Positions 17,319 to 24,370 of a stretch of 64,000 nt of DNA are shown piece by piece. Each line of letters opens with the position of its first letter. The first letter of the stretch is position 1. Source of the DNA: Pseudomonas sp. S09G 359 (GTDB lineage Bacteria; Pseudomonadota; Gammaproteobacteria; Pseudomonadales; Pseudomonadaceae). The DNA lies in assembly GCF_002843605.1 (NCBI RefSeq), contig NZ_CP025263.1, positions 4,493,501-4,557,500 of the forward strand, written 5' to 3'. Under the pieces are notes generated by a model that saw only the letters and a list, made by a program, of their open reading frames with translations, was not told the DNA's origin and searched no databases. Both the position numbers and the translations under genes were made by a program.

Positions 17319-18032
17319 ATGTCATCTCCCAAAACACTGCTGTTGGCACGTGCCGACGGCAGCCGCGTGGCCACGTCTTTCAACAACGCCGCCTTGAGCC
17401 CTTTGGACCCGTTCGGCGACAGCCGCCACCTTGCCTGGCTGGGCGACGACGGCGTATCTGCAGGTGTGGTGCGGTTCAACGGCATGGCCGTGATCGAAGA
17501 TTTCCCCCACAGTGAAACCCTGGTGGTGCACGCCGGCCACGTGGTGCTCAGCAGCGCAGAACACAGCCTGGAACTCGGCGTCGGTGCCAGCGCCGTGATC
17601 GGCCGTGGCACCCGCCTCACCGTGCAGGCCAGTACCGACAGTGAGTGGGCATTCTGCGCCCTTGACCTGCCCGACGCCCCCGCCCGCCCTGGCCTGACCT
17701 TCCTCGACCCATACACCCTGCTCAACCCCTCGGCGGCGCCGGAGCCTGCGATCCTGATCGGGCCCACGCCACAGTGCCGCGCGCTGAACCTGTTCGATGA
17801 CCCCAGCACCGAACTGCGCATCGGCATCTGGGACTCGACGCCCTACGCTCGCCACGGCCGTGCGCACAAACTGCATGAACTGATGCACCTGCTGGAAGGC
17901 AGCGTCACGCTGCAAGACGACGCGGGTCACGCCGTTACCGTCAACCCCGGCGACAGCGTATTTGTGGCCAAGGGCGCACCCTGCGCCTGGACCAGCACCG
18001 TGTATGTACGCAAGGTGTATGCGGTGAAGTGA
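17319..18032 (+). CDS. bicupin protein (DUF861-type cupin domains)
   Basis: Protein of 237 residues with two cupin-like halves. The C-terminal half is the clearer one (GIWDSTPYARHGRAHKLHELMHLLEG... VNPGDSVFVAKGAPCAW), with the HxxE-like metal-ligand region HELMHLLEG and a proline-glycine turn before the last strand. The N-terminal half (IEDFPHSETLVVHAGHVVL... LGVGASAVIGRG) repeats the pattern less well. Such proteins often serve amine or ureide metabolism. Its neighbours are a GNAT enzyme and an aldehyde dehydrogenase; the function is not identified. Confidence 0.75.
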   Translation: MSSPKTLLLARADGSRVATSFNNAALSPLDPFGDSRHLAWLGDDGVSAGVVRFNGMAVIEDFPHSETLVVHAGHVVLSSAEHSLELGVGASAVIGRGTRLTVQASTDSEWAFCALDLPDAPARPGLTFLDPYTLLNPSAAPEPAILIGPTPQCRALNLFDDPSTELRIGIWDSTPYARHGRAHKLHELMHLLEGSVTLQDDAGHAVTVNPGDSVFVAKGAPCAWTSTVYVRKVYAVK

Positions 18033-18201
18033 ATCACGGCGTCGCTGTCATGACGATCCGCACGCCGGCCTGGCGGATTCAGCAGATTATCCCTTGCAGC
18101 GTTGAATAACGGCATCTTTGGGCGCAAGCCTTTTGCTAGCTTAGCCAGACACAGGGCCGTGCTCTTCGCAGCACTTACTACCGCTCCAGGGAGCCAGTTG
18201 G

Positions 18202-19665
18202 ATGACCACACACACCGCGAACAGCTACAGCATCGATCCGCACACGGCTCAGCAGTTTTACCTCGACGGCCGCTGGGTATCGCCGACGGTTCCGGACCGC
18301 TTGCCGGTGGTCAATCCGGCCACTGAACAGGTGGTTGCCGAGGTCGCACGCGGCTCTGCTGCAGACGTTGATCGCGCCGTCGCGGCGGCACGTGCGGCGT
18401 TTGCGGGCTGGTCCTCTACGCCGCCCGAGTCGCGCGCACGGGTGCTTGGGAACATCTACACGCTGATCCTTGAGCGCAAGGAGCAGCTGGCGCAGGCGAT
18501 CTCCCTGGAAATGGGCGCGGCCATCAGTTTTGCGCGGGCCATGCAGGTGCCGCTGGCGGCGGAGCACGTGCGGGTCGCGCGTGACCTGCTGTCCAGCTAT
18601 CGCTTCCAGACGGTAGAGGGCGGCACCGCGATTGAACGCGAACCCATCGGCGTGTGCGGTCTGATCACGCCGTGGAACTGGCCGCTGTATCAAATCACCG
18701 CCAAAGTCGCCCCGGCCATCGCCGCCGGCTGCACCGTGGTGCTGAAGCCCAGCGAACTGTCGCCGCTGAGCGCCCTGCTGTTTGCGCAGGTGGTGCATGA
18801 CGCAGGCCTGCCACCCGGGGTATTCAACCTGGTGAACGGCAGCGGTGCCGAGGTCGGCGCAGCCATGGCGGCGCATGTGGATATCGACATGATTTCAATC
18901 ACCGGCTCCAACCGCGCTGGCGCCCTGGTGGCGCAGGCGGCGGCCCCGACGGTCAAGCGGGTCACCCAGGAGCTGGGGGGCAAGTCGCCGAATGTGCTGC
19001 TGCCCGACGCTGACTTCGCCAAAGCCGTGCCGTTGGGGGTGATGTCGGCGTTTCGCAACGTCGGCCAATCGTGCAGCGCACCGACACGCATGATCGTGCC
19101 GAGAAACCGCCTGGCTGAAGTCGAAGCGCTGGCGGCAGAAACCGCCAATGCACTCATCGTCGCCGACCCACGATCGGAAGCGACGCAACTGGGCCCGATT
19201 GCCAACGAAGCGCAGTTCAACCGCGTGCAAACCCTGATCCAGGCAGGCCTCGACGAGGGCGCCAGGCTGGTATGCGGCGGGCCGGGACGGGTGGCGGGGT
19301 TTGACCAGGGCTTCTATACCCGCCCCACGGTTTTCTCCGATGTGAACAGCAGCATGCGCATTGCCCAAGAAGAAATATTCGGCCCGGTGCTGTGCATCAT
19401 TGCCTATGACACCATTGATGAAGCCGTTGCCATTGCCAACGACACGGTCTACGGGCTGGGCGCCCATGTTCAGGCACAGGACCTGACACTGGCACGCGCC
19501 GTGGCATCGCGCATTCGCGCCGGGCAAGTGCACTTGAACTACCCCGCCTGGAACCCAATGGCCCCCTTTGGCGGCTACAAACGCTCGGGGAATGGCCGCG
19601 AATACGGTGTACAGGGCTTCGAGGAGTACCTGGAAACCAAGGCCATTGTCGGCTTCGGTGAGTGA
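18202..19665 (+). CDS. aldehyde dehydrogenase family protein
   Basis: NAD(P)-dependent aldehyde dehydrogenase of 487 residues. Oxyanion segment LITPWNWPLYQITAKVAPA, general-base Glu in QELGGKSPNVLLPDADF, catalytic Cys in NVGQSCSAPTRM, NAD contact EEIFGPVLCII and the terminal PFGGYKRSGNGREYG are all intact. It belongs to the broad-specificity plant/bacterial ALDH group (DhaS, 3-succinoylsemialdehyde-pyridine DH-like). CCAGGGAG lies 9 bases before the ATG. It sits 169 bases after the cupin gene, so it may have its own promoter. The substrate cannot be assigned. Confidence 0.87.
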   Translation: MTTHTANSYSIDPHTAQQFYLDGRWVSPTVPDRLPVVNPATEQVVAEVARGSAADVDRAVAAARAAFAGWSSTPPESRARVLGNIYTLILERKEQLAQAISLEMGAAISFARAMQVPLAAEHVRVARDLLSSYRFQTVEGGTAIEREPIGVCGLITPWNWPLYQITAKVAPAIAAGCTVVLKPSELSPLSALLFAQVVHDAGLPPGVFNLVNGSGAEVGAAMAAHVDIDMISITGSNRAGALVAQAAAPTVKRVTQELGGKSPNVLLPDADFAKAVPLGVMSAFRNVGQSCSAPTRMIVPRNRLAEVEALAAETANALIVADPRSEATQLGPIANEAQFNRVQTLIQAGLDEGARLVCGGPGRVAGFDQGFYTRPTVFSDVNSSMRIAQEEIFGPVLCIIAYDTIDEAVAIANDTVYGLGAHVQAQDLTLARAVASRIRAGQVHLNYPAWNPMAPFGGYKRSGNGREYGVQGFEEYLETKAIVGFGE

Positions 19666-19691
19666 TACAAGGGGCTGACACCCACCTATGT

Positions 19692-19772
19692 GGCGAGCGG
19701 GCTTGTGCAGGGGCAGGCTTGTGTAAAGGGCGGGCTTGTGTAGAAGACGGGCTTGTGTGGCGAGCGGGCTTG
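19692..19772. repeat. 17-bp tandem mini-repeats derived from a REP head
   Basis: The sequence GGCTTGTG... recurs at 19700, 19716, 19733, 19750 and 19767, spacing 16-17 bases, each starting with the GGCTTG of the REP head GGCGAGCGGGCTTG. It immediately precedes the 266-bp tandem repeats and looks like slippage expansion of a REP end. Confidence 0.8.
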
Positions 19773-19898
19773 CCCGCGTTGGGTTGCGAAGCAACCCTAA
19801 AACCTGCACCTCGATCAATCCTGACACGCTGCGGTTGAGCTCATTGGGGCTGCTGCGCAGCCCAACGCGGGCAAGCCCGCTCGCCACAGGAGTGAGTG

Positions 19899-19989
19899 TC
19901 AGGCCTTTACGTTCTGGCGGACATTCCAGCCAAACTTCACCGCCCCGCCGTCCTTGGCGCCATCGGCCTTTTGCGGCTGGTAGCTGACG
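19899..19989 (-). pseudogene. hcp 3'-end fragment, copy 1
   Basis: Encodes the Hcp C-terminus (VSYQPQKADGAKDGGAVKFG then WNVRQNVKA and stop), one residue different from the intact gene (V for I). No start belongs to it; the reading frame continues upstream into REP sequence. It is a by-product of the 266-bp amplification. Confidence 0.88.
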
Positions 19990-20164
19990 TAAGGGGCCGG
20001 CTTGTGTAGAGGACGGGCTTGTGTGGCGAGCGGGCTTGCCCGCGTTGGGTTGCGAAGCAACCCTGAAACCTGCACCTCGATCAACCCTGACACGCTGCGG
20101 TTGAGCTCATGGGGGCTGCTGCTCAGCCCAACGCGGGCAAGCCCGCTCGCCACAGGAGTGAGTG

Positions 20165-20255
20165 TCAGGCCTTTACGTTCTGGCGGATATTCCAGCCAAA
20201 CTTCACCGCCCCGCCGTCCTTGGCGCCATCGGCCTTTTGCGGCTGATAGCTGACG
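20165..20255 (-). pseudogene. hcp 3'-end fragment, copy 2
   Basis: Same 91-base segment as copy 1, here with WNIRQNVKA identical to the intact Hcp C-terminus. It is preceded by linker and REP sequence and not by the body of the gene. Confidence 0.88.
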
Positions 20256-20430
20256 TAAGGAGCGGGCTTGTATAGAGGACGGGCTTGTGTGGCGAGCGGG
20301 CTTGCCCGCGTTGGGTTGCGAAGCAGCCCTGAAACCTGCACCTTGATCAACCCTGACACGCTGCGGTTGAGCTCATGGGGGCTGCTGCGCAGCCCAACGC
20401 GGGCAAGCCCGCTCGCCACAGGATTGAGTG

Positions 20431-20919
20431 TCAGGCCTTTACGTTCTGGCGGATATTCCAGCCAAATTTCACCGCCCCGCCGTCCTTGGCGCCATCGGCT
20501 TTTTGCGGCTGGTAGCTGACGTCGACGGTGGCGAAGTTCAAGGCGATGCTGTCGTACAACACGTCATCGCTACTTTCAGCGCCGGTGCCGTAGGACACCA
20601 CCATCACTTCTTTCAGGGTGATCACCAGGTACTCCACCGGGCTGGCCCCGCCGGCCTTGCGTACCACCAATCGCGCCTCGGGGTAATGCTTGCCGCTGGC
20701 GCAGGCCATCATCAGGTTGGGGCTGGATTTATCCAGCGGCTTCTTCAGGTTCAGGTTGGCAATATTGACCTTGCCCGCGCCGCCCCCACTGCCTGTATGC
20801 ATCGACCCGGTCTGCGACAAACCCCACGCCCATTCGGTGATATCGATCTCGTCGCGATGGGCCTGGTCCCGTGATTCACCCTTGATATCGCCCAGCTTCA
20901 AAAACATATCGACTGCCAT
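20431..20919 (-). CDS. hcp: type VI secretion tube protein Hcp (orphan copy)
   Basis: Hcp1-family protein of 162 residues, usual length. It forms hexameric rings of the T6SS tube and carries small effectors in its lumen. Seen: N-terminal MAVDMFLKLGDIKGESRD, EIDITEWAWGLSQTGSMHTG, KHYPEARLVVRKAGG and VEYLVITLKEVMVVSYGTGA, the last typical of the extended loop and inner barrel. The ATG at 20919 has GGGAGCC just upstream on the minus strand; an in-frame extension to 20991 lacks Hcp similarity. No other T6SS core gene is nearby. It faces the effector gene across 184 bp, which suggests shared regulation. Confidence 0.92.
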   Translation of the reverse strand: MAVDMFLKLGDIKGESRDQAHRDEIDITEWAWGLSQTGSMHTGSGGGAGKVNIANLNLKKPLDKSSPNLMMACASGKHYPEARLVVRKAGGASPVEYLVITLKEVMVVSYGTGAESSDDVLYDSIALNFATVDVSYQPQKADGAKDGGAVKFGWNIRQNVKA

Positions 20920-21000
20920 GTTGGCTCCCTGTCCTGTTATGCGTCGGTAGTGACGTGGGGCGCACTTTTCCCCAACCGCGCCCAGGTCCACAAGACGTCA

Positions 21001-21392
21001 AAGTGGGTTCAGGAAGTGCCTGACGTTAAAAGGCGAAGCTTCCGACATTCATCCCAGCTGCGGCATCTTTACTCTCTCGACTCCCCAAAAAAGGAGTTAT
21101 GGAATGTTGGCTTCCCCGCTCAAGGATGGCTTCCCCTCGGCCCACCGCACCACACGCCAACGTATCGAAAGCAGCATCGACCTGCACCGGTTGTTCTTCG
21201 CCATCGACGCCGACCCGGCACTGATTGGCGCGGGCGTGGTGTATATCGATGCGATGTTCAACGTGGTGGTGCTGCGTGAGTTTCAAGCGATTTGCAGGGT
21301 GCAGCCGATCAAGCTGGTATTGCGTGAGGCGCCCCGTTATGTGGGGGCGGTGGAGTTCAAGCGGATGTTGGAGCATGAGCCACGGGAGTCGG
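21001..21392. repeat. direct repeat, left copy (effector 5' region)
   Basis: 392 bases that recur at 22770-23161 with only a few differences (for example CAGCTGCGG against CAGCCCCGG upstream of the gene). It covers 103 bases of leader plus the first 96 codons of the effector. Identity falls sharply after codon 96. Confidence 0.92.
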
Positions 21393-22018
21393 AATTAATC
21401 AGGGAGGCACTGAGTGCGGGGGCGACGTGTGCGGGAGCACTCTTGAGTTGGCATGTTATTCACAGCGGGATCGCCTTGATGCCTTTTACTGGAGGTGTAA
21501 GCGTTGTGATCTCGTTCATCGGCACAGCCGCAGTAGTAGCAGGTCTGTTCCAGTGTGGCGCCGGAGCTTATCGAACAGCAAACGAAGTGTGGGACCCGCA
21601 GATGAATGACAACCTGGACAGTAACGCATGGTACGAAGGAATGATGGCGGCTCTGGATGCTGTTTCCTTGCTTGGGGTCGCTACTTCTGCCGCAACGACA
21701 GTGAAAGTTATCAACCTGTCCAAGCGGGCAACAGGCAAACCACTTCGAGAGGTACTCCGTGGCCTGAGCCGGCAGGAGCGAAGAAAATTGACGGACGAAC
21801 TGCTGAAAATGCAGGACCCGCGGTTGACCCCCAAGCTCCTCAAACTCAAGCAGGCCGCGGGCAATGCACCTAAAAGCATTCCAGCGGCCAGGATAAAACC
21901 AATCAGCGCCATCCATCGCAATGATGCTATTGCCGCAGCGCTGGGTATAACCAGCAGCGCGGCTTCAGGCAATACGAAGACGCTGGCGATCGGTATCTAC
22001 GAAGAGTTCAAGGAATGA
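21104..22018 (+). CDS. putative Hcp-associated T6SS effector, membrane-active, copy 1
   Basis: Protein of 304 residues, not matched to a named family. Residues 1-96 form a soluble domain identical to copy 2. After that comes a long hydrophobic, glycine- and alanine-rich part: residues about 103-155 (GALLSWHVIHSGIALMPFTG) and 180-205 (LLGVATSAATTVKVINL), then a basic amphipathic segment with LSRQERRKLTDELLKMQDPR. There is no signal peptide. AAAAAAGGAG ends seven bases before the ATG. It is divergent from hcp and its stop overlaps the start of a polytopic membrane protein by ATGA, the usual arrangement of effector and immunity genes. Pore formation is inferred from hydrophobicity only. Confidence 0.65.
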   Translation: MLASPLKDGFPSAHRTTRQRIESSIDLHRLFFAIDADPALIGAGVVYIDAMFNVVVLREFQAICRVQPIKLVLREAPRYVGAVEFKRMLEHEPRESELIREALSAGATCAGALLSWHVIHSGIALMPFTGGVSVVISFIGTAAVVAGLFQCGAGAYRTANEVWDPQMNDNLDSNAWYEGMMAALDAVSLLGVATSAATTVKVINLSKRATGKPLREVLRGLSRQERRKLTDELLKMQDPRLTPKLLKLKQAAGNAPKSIPAARIKPISAIHRNDAIAAALGITSSAASGNTKTLAIGIYEEFKE

Positions 22019-22500
22019 AAAACCACCCAGCGCCCTTTAGCATCGAAGATCCTCGGCGACTTTGGGCACGCCACAGGCTGGCGTTGTTTGGCGGGATTCT
22101 GTCGTTGTGCTTTTCGGTTGCCATTGCCGGTACGCTAATGAACCTCACCTACTTCGCTGACGCATCTGATGAGTTCAGCAATGCAGTATTTTTAGTCGGA
22201 GGAGGTACGGCATGCGTGGCATTTGGCGTCGCACAGAGCATTATCCTCCATGGTTATAGTCAGTGGGTTTGGCTTCAGGTCGGTGTGTTCATGACTTACG
22301 TGCTGCTTGTACTTCCGACAGTCATTTACAGCCCCGATCGCGTCCTATTTACCCTTGCCGTACTGAGTCCGTTGATAGGACTGTTATGCCTGAACAGTAA
22401 ACGCCAACGGGAAATGCGCCACAAAATGGTAGAACTCCGCCACAAACGCGAAGCCATCATCGCGACCCTGAAACAACAAGGCCGCCGGAAATGGTGGTAA
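22015..22500 (+). CDS. putative immunity protein, four-helix membrane protein, copy 1
   Basis: Protein of 161 residues with four predicted membrane helices (about residues 22-44, 58-80, 86-107 and 111-131) and a short N-terminal cytosolic lead containing IEDPRRLWARH. It ends with a basic tail, ELRHKREAIIATLKQQGRRK then WW, nearly identical to that of copy 2. It is coupled to the upstream gene by ATGA. A multi-helix inner-membrane protein is what would be expected to neutralise a pore-forming toxin. No named family is recognised. Confidence 0.62.
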   Translation: MKNHPAPFSIEDPRRLWARHRLALFGGILSLCFSVAIAGTLMNLTYFADASDEFSNAVFLVGGGTACVAFGVAQSIILHGYSQWVWLQVGVFMTYVLLVLPTVIYSPDRVLFTLAVLSPLIGLLCLNSKRQREMRHKMVELRHKREAIIATLKQQGRRKWW

Positions 22501-22513
22501 CCCGCCTACCTAC

Positions 22514-22646
22514 GTGGCGAGCGGGCTTGCCCGCGTTGGGCTGCGGAGCAGCCCTGAAACCTGCACCCCGGTTCATCCTGAGACACTGCGGTTGAGCCTA
22601 TTGGGGCTGCTGCGCAGCCCAACGCGGGCAAGCCCGCTCGCCACAG
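22514..22646. repeat. REP doublet, fourth copy
   Basis: Same arms as in the 266-bp units (GTGGCGAGCGGGCTTGCCCG and complement) with the centre GGGCTGCGGAGCAGCCC. It ends module 1 and directly precedes the hcp remnant, just as the other REP doublets precede hcp 3' ends. Confidence 0.9.
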
Positions 22647-22655
22647 GATTGAGTG

Positions 22656-22768
22656 TCAGGCCTTTACGTTCTGGCGGATATTCCAGCCAAATTTCACCGC
22701 CCCGCCGGCCTTGCGTACCACCAACCGCGCCTCGGGGTAATGCTTGCCACTGGCGCAGGCCATCATCA
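22656..22768 (-). pseudogene. hcp remnant with two internal deletions
   Basis: Bases 22656-22706 match the hcp 3' end (20431-20481); bases from 22707 match an internal part of hcp (about 20652-20714); the next base onward matches 21001, beyond the hcp start. The first junction falls in GCCCCGCCG, a 9-base word present at both parental edges, so the deletion probably arose by microhomology. No functional Hcp can be made. Confidence 0.88.
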
Positions 22769-22769
22769 G

Positions 22770-23161
22770 AAGTGGGTTCAGGAAGTGCCTGACGTTAAAA
22801 GGCGAAGCTTCCGACATTCATCCCAGCCCCGGCATCTTTACTCTCTCGACTCCCCAAAAAAGGAGTTATGGAATGTTGGCTTCCCCGCTCAAGGATGGCT
22901 TCCCCTCGGCCCACCGCACCACACGCCAACGTATCGAAAGCAGCATCGACCTGCACCGGTTGTTCTTCGCCATCGACGCCGACCCGGCACTGATTGGCGC
23001 GGGCGTGGTGTATATCGATGCGATGTTCAACGTGGTGGTGCTGCGTGAGTTTCAAGCGATTTGCAGGGTGCAGCCGATCAAGCTGGTGCTGCGTGAGGCG
23101 CCCCGGTACGTGGGGGCGGTGGAGTTCAAGCGGATGTTGGAGCATGAGCCTCGGGAATCTA
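22770..23161. repeat. direct repeat, right copy (effector 5' region)
   Basis: Counterpart of 21001-21392 at a constant offset of 1769 bases. It supplies leader, ribosome binding site and the first 96 codons of copy 2. Confidence 0.92.
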
Positions 23162-23763
23162 AGCTGGTGGCGGAGGCGGTGAAAACGGCAGCCGCATGTA
23201 CGGGAGCGGCACTAAGTTGGATGGTCGTTACCGGCGGGTTTGTGCTGATGCCATTTACGGCGGGAACAAGTGCGGTGATTACGTTTATTGGTCAGGCCGC
23301 CATGGCTGCCAGCATCGCCCAATGTTTAATTGGTGTAGGTAGAACCGGCGCTGAAGTGATCGCGCCGCAAAGTCTTGACCGCCTAGACAGCGAAGCATGG
23401 TTCCAGGCAGTAACCACTGTACTGGATGGCGTTACACTTTTGGGAGTCGGGGCATCAGCGTTGACCACGGTAAAAGCGATCAACGTCAGCACAAAAGCAA
23501 CGGGACAGACGCTACGGCAGGTGCTGAAAAGACTCACCCGACAGGAGCGAGCAAAACTCAATGATGAATTACTCAGAATCCAAGACCCGCGATTGACAAC
23601 CAAACTGCTCAAGCTGAAACAGGCCGCTGGCACCGCCTCCAAGCGTATCAGCGCGACAGATATGCAACACGCAACGGTCAACCACATAAGAGATGCATTG
23701 GCTGCAACATTAGGACTTACCAACGCTATTGCTATCGGACTCTATGAAGAGTTCAGCCAATGA
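22873..23763 (+). CDS. putative Hcp-associated T6SS effector, membrane-active, copy 2
   Basis: Protein of 296 residues. The first 96 residues equal those of copy 1; the rest is clearly related but diverged (SWMVVTGGFVLMPFTAGTSA and LLGVGASALTTVKAINVSTK against the matching parts of copy 1), with the best-kept segments around the hydrophobic core and LTRQERAKLNDELLRIQDPR. The diverged part is visibly richer in A and T than the shared part. The start at 22873 follows AAAAAAGGAG; an upstream in-frame extension to 22744 would read through the hcp remnant. Its stop overlaps the next gene by ATGA. Confidence 0.65.
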   Translation: MLASPLKDGFPSAHRTTRQRIESSIDLHRLFFAIDADPALIGAGVVYIDAMFNVVVLREFQAICRVQPIKLVLREAPRYVGAVEFKRMLEHEPRESKLVAEAVKTAAACTGAALSWMVVTGGFVLMPFTAGTSAVITFIGQAAMAASIAQCLIGVGRTGAEVIAPQSLDRLDSEAWFQAVTTVLDGVTLLGVGASALTTVKAINVSTKATGQTLRQVLKRLTRQERAKLNDELLRIQDPRLTTKLLKLKQAAGTASKRISATDMQHATVNHIRDALAATLGLTNAIAIGLYEEFSQ

Positions 23764-24326
23764 AGAAACACAAAGCACTAAAAGCCCTAGAGAAGATGGG
23801 ACACAGCAGTAGTCTTCCCGACTTAAATACGCTGAGCGGAAAAGATCTGTTCTACTCGGTGTTCTACATTGAAGACCCACGACCGCTGCGTAAACGTTAC
23901 GGTCCAGTGATGGGCGGATGGATGCTCGCCGGGTGCTTCTCAGTTGCCATGACGGGGTTGCTGATATTGAACACTTATTTGTCCGGGGCCCCTGAGGATG
24001 CGACGCTACGCAATTGGTTCTTTAGCGGGTTGGCAATAAACGTGGTGTTTTCCATCGCCCAGATACAGGTGCTATACGGTCACCCCCACTGGACCTGGGT
24101 CAACGTCGTGATCTACCTCATGTGCCTGCTGGTATCACTTCCCACCATCGCCTACCGTCCCAATCTTTACCTATACGCAATAACCCTCCTCGCCCCCCTG
24201 CTCGGCCTGCTGATCCTCAACAGCAACCGCTGCCGCGAACTGCGGCGAAAGTCGGTGGAGATCCGCCACAAACGCGAAGCCATCATCGCGACCCTGAAAC
24301 AACAAGGCCGCTGGAAATGGTGGTAA
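23760..24326 (+). CDS. putative immunity protein, four-helix membrane protein, copy 2
   Basis: Protein of 188 residues, related to copy 1 but with 27 extra N-terminal residues before the shared IEDPRPLRKRYG. Four helices are predicted in similar places (GGWMLAGCFSVAMTGLLIL, NWFFSGLAINVVFSIAQI, VNVVIYLMCLLVSLPTIAY, LYAITLLAPLLGLLIL). The basic tail EIRHKREAIIATLKQQGRWK ends in WW as in copy 1. The DNA of the last 20 codons is nearly identical in the two copies while the body is diverged, as in the effectors. Confidence 0.62.
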   Translation: MKKHKALKALEKMGHSSSLPDLNTLSGKDLFYSVFYIEDPRPLRKRYGPVMGGWMLAGCFSVAMTGLLILNTYLSGAPEDATLRNWFFSGLAINVVFSIAQIQVLYGHPHWTWVNVVIYLMCLLVSLPTIAYRPNLYLYAITLLAPLLGLLILNSNRCRELRRKSVEIRHKREAIIATLKQQGRWKWW

Positions 24327-24340
24327 CCGCGCCTACCTAT

Positions 24341-24360
24341 GTGGCAAGCCCGCTTGCCAC
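24341..24360. terminator. perfect hairpin, REP relic
   Basis: GTGGCAAGCCCGCTTGCCAC: two 8-base arms around CCCG, a shortened REP palindrome 14 bases after module 2. It lies between convergent genes, so it may end transcription from either side; it has no T run. Confidence 0.6.
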
Positions 24361-24370
24361 TTGTCGATAC

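Larger units (their letters stand above)
19757..20521. repeat. three tandem 266-bp units: REP doublet plus hcp 3' end
   Basis: Units begin at GTGGCGAGCGGGCTTGCCCG at positions 19757, 20023 and 20289, an exact 266-bp period. Each has two inverted REP arms with a smaller central palindrome (GGGTTGCGAAGCAACCC or a variant), followed by the last 91 bases of hcp including its stop. In the third unit that segment is the true end of the hcp gene; in the first two it stops at GACGT and passes into linker with GGCTTGTGTAGAGGACG. Copies differ at few positions, so the amplification is recent. Confidence 0.93.

Noticed and set aside
19736-20519. Small proteins encoded across REP units (about 83-84 residues in both directions)
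   Set aside because: They are translations of palindromes and hcp fragments, repeated because the DNA is repeated; no ribosome binding sites.
19757-20521. CRISPR array
   Set aside because: The repeats are 266 bp long, directly adjoining, and made of REP palindromes plus a gene end; there are no short repeats with unique spacers and no cas genes.
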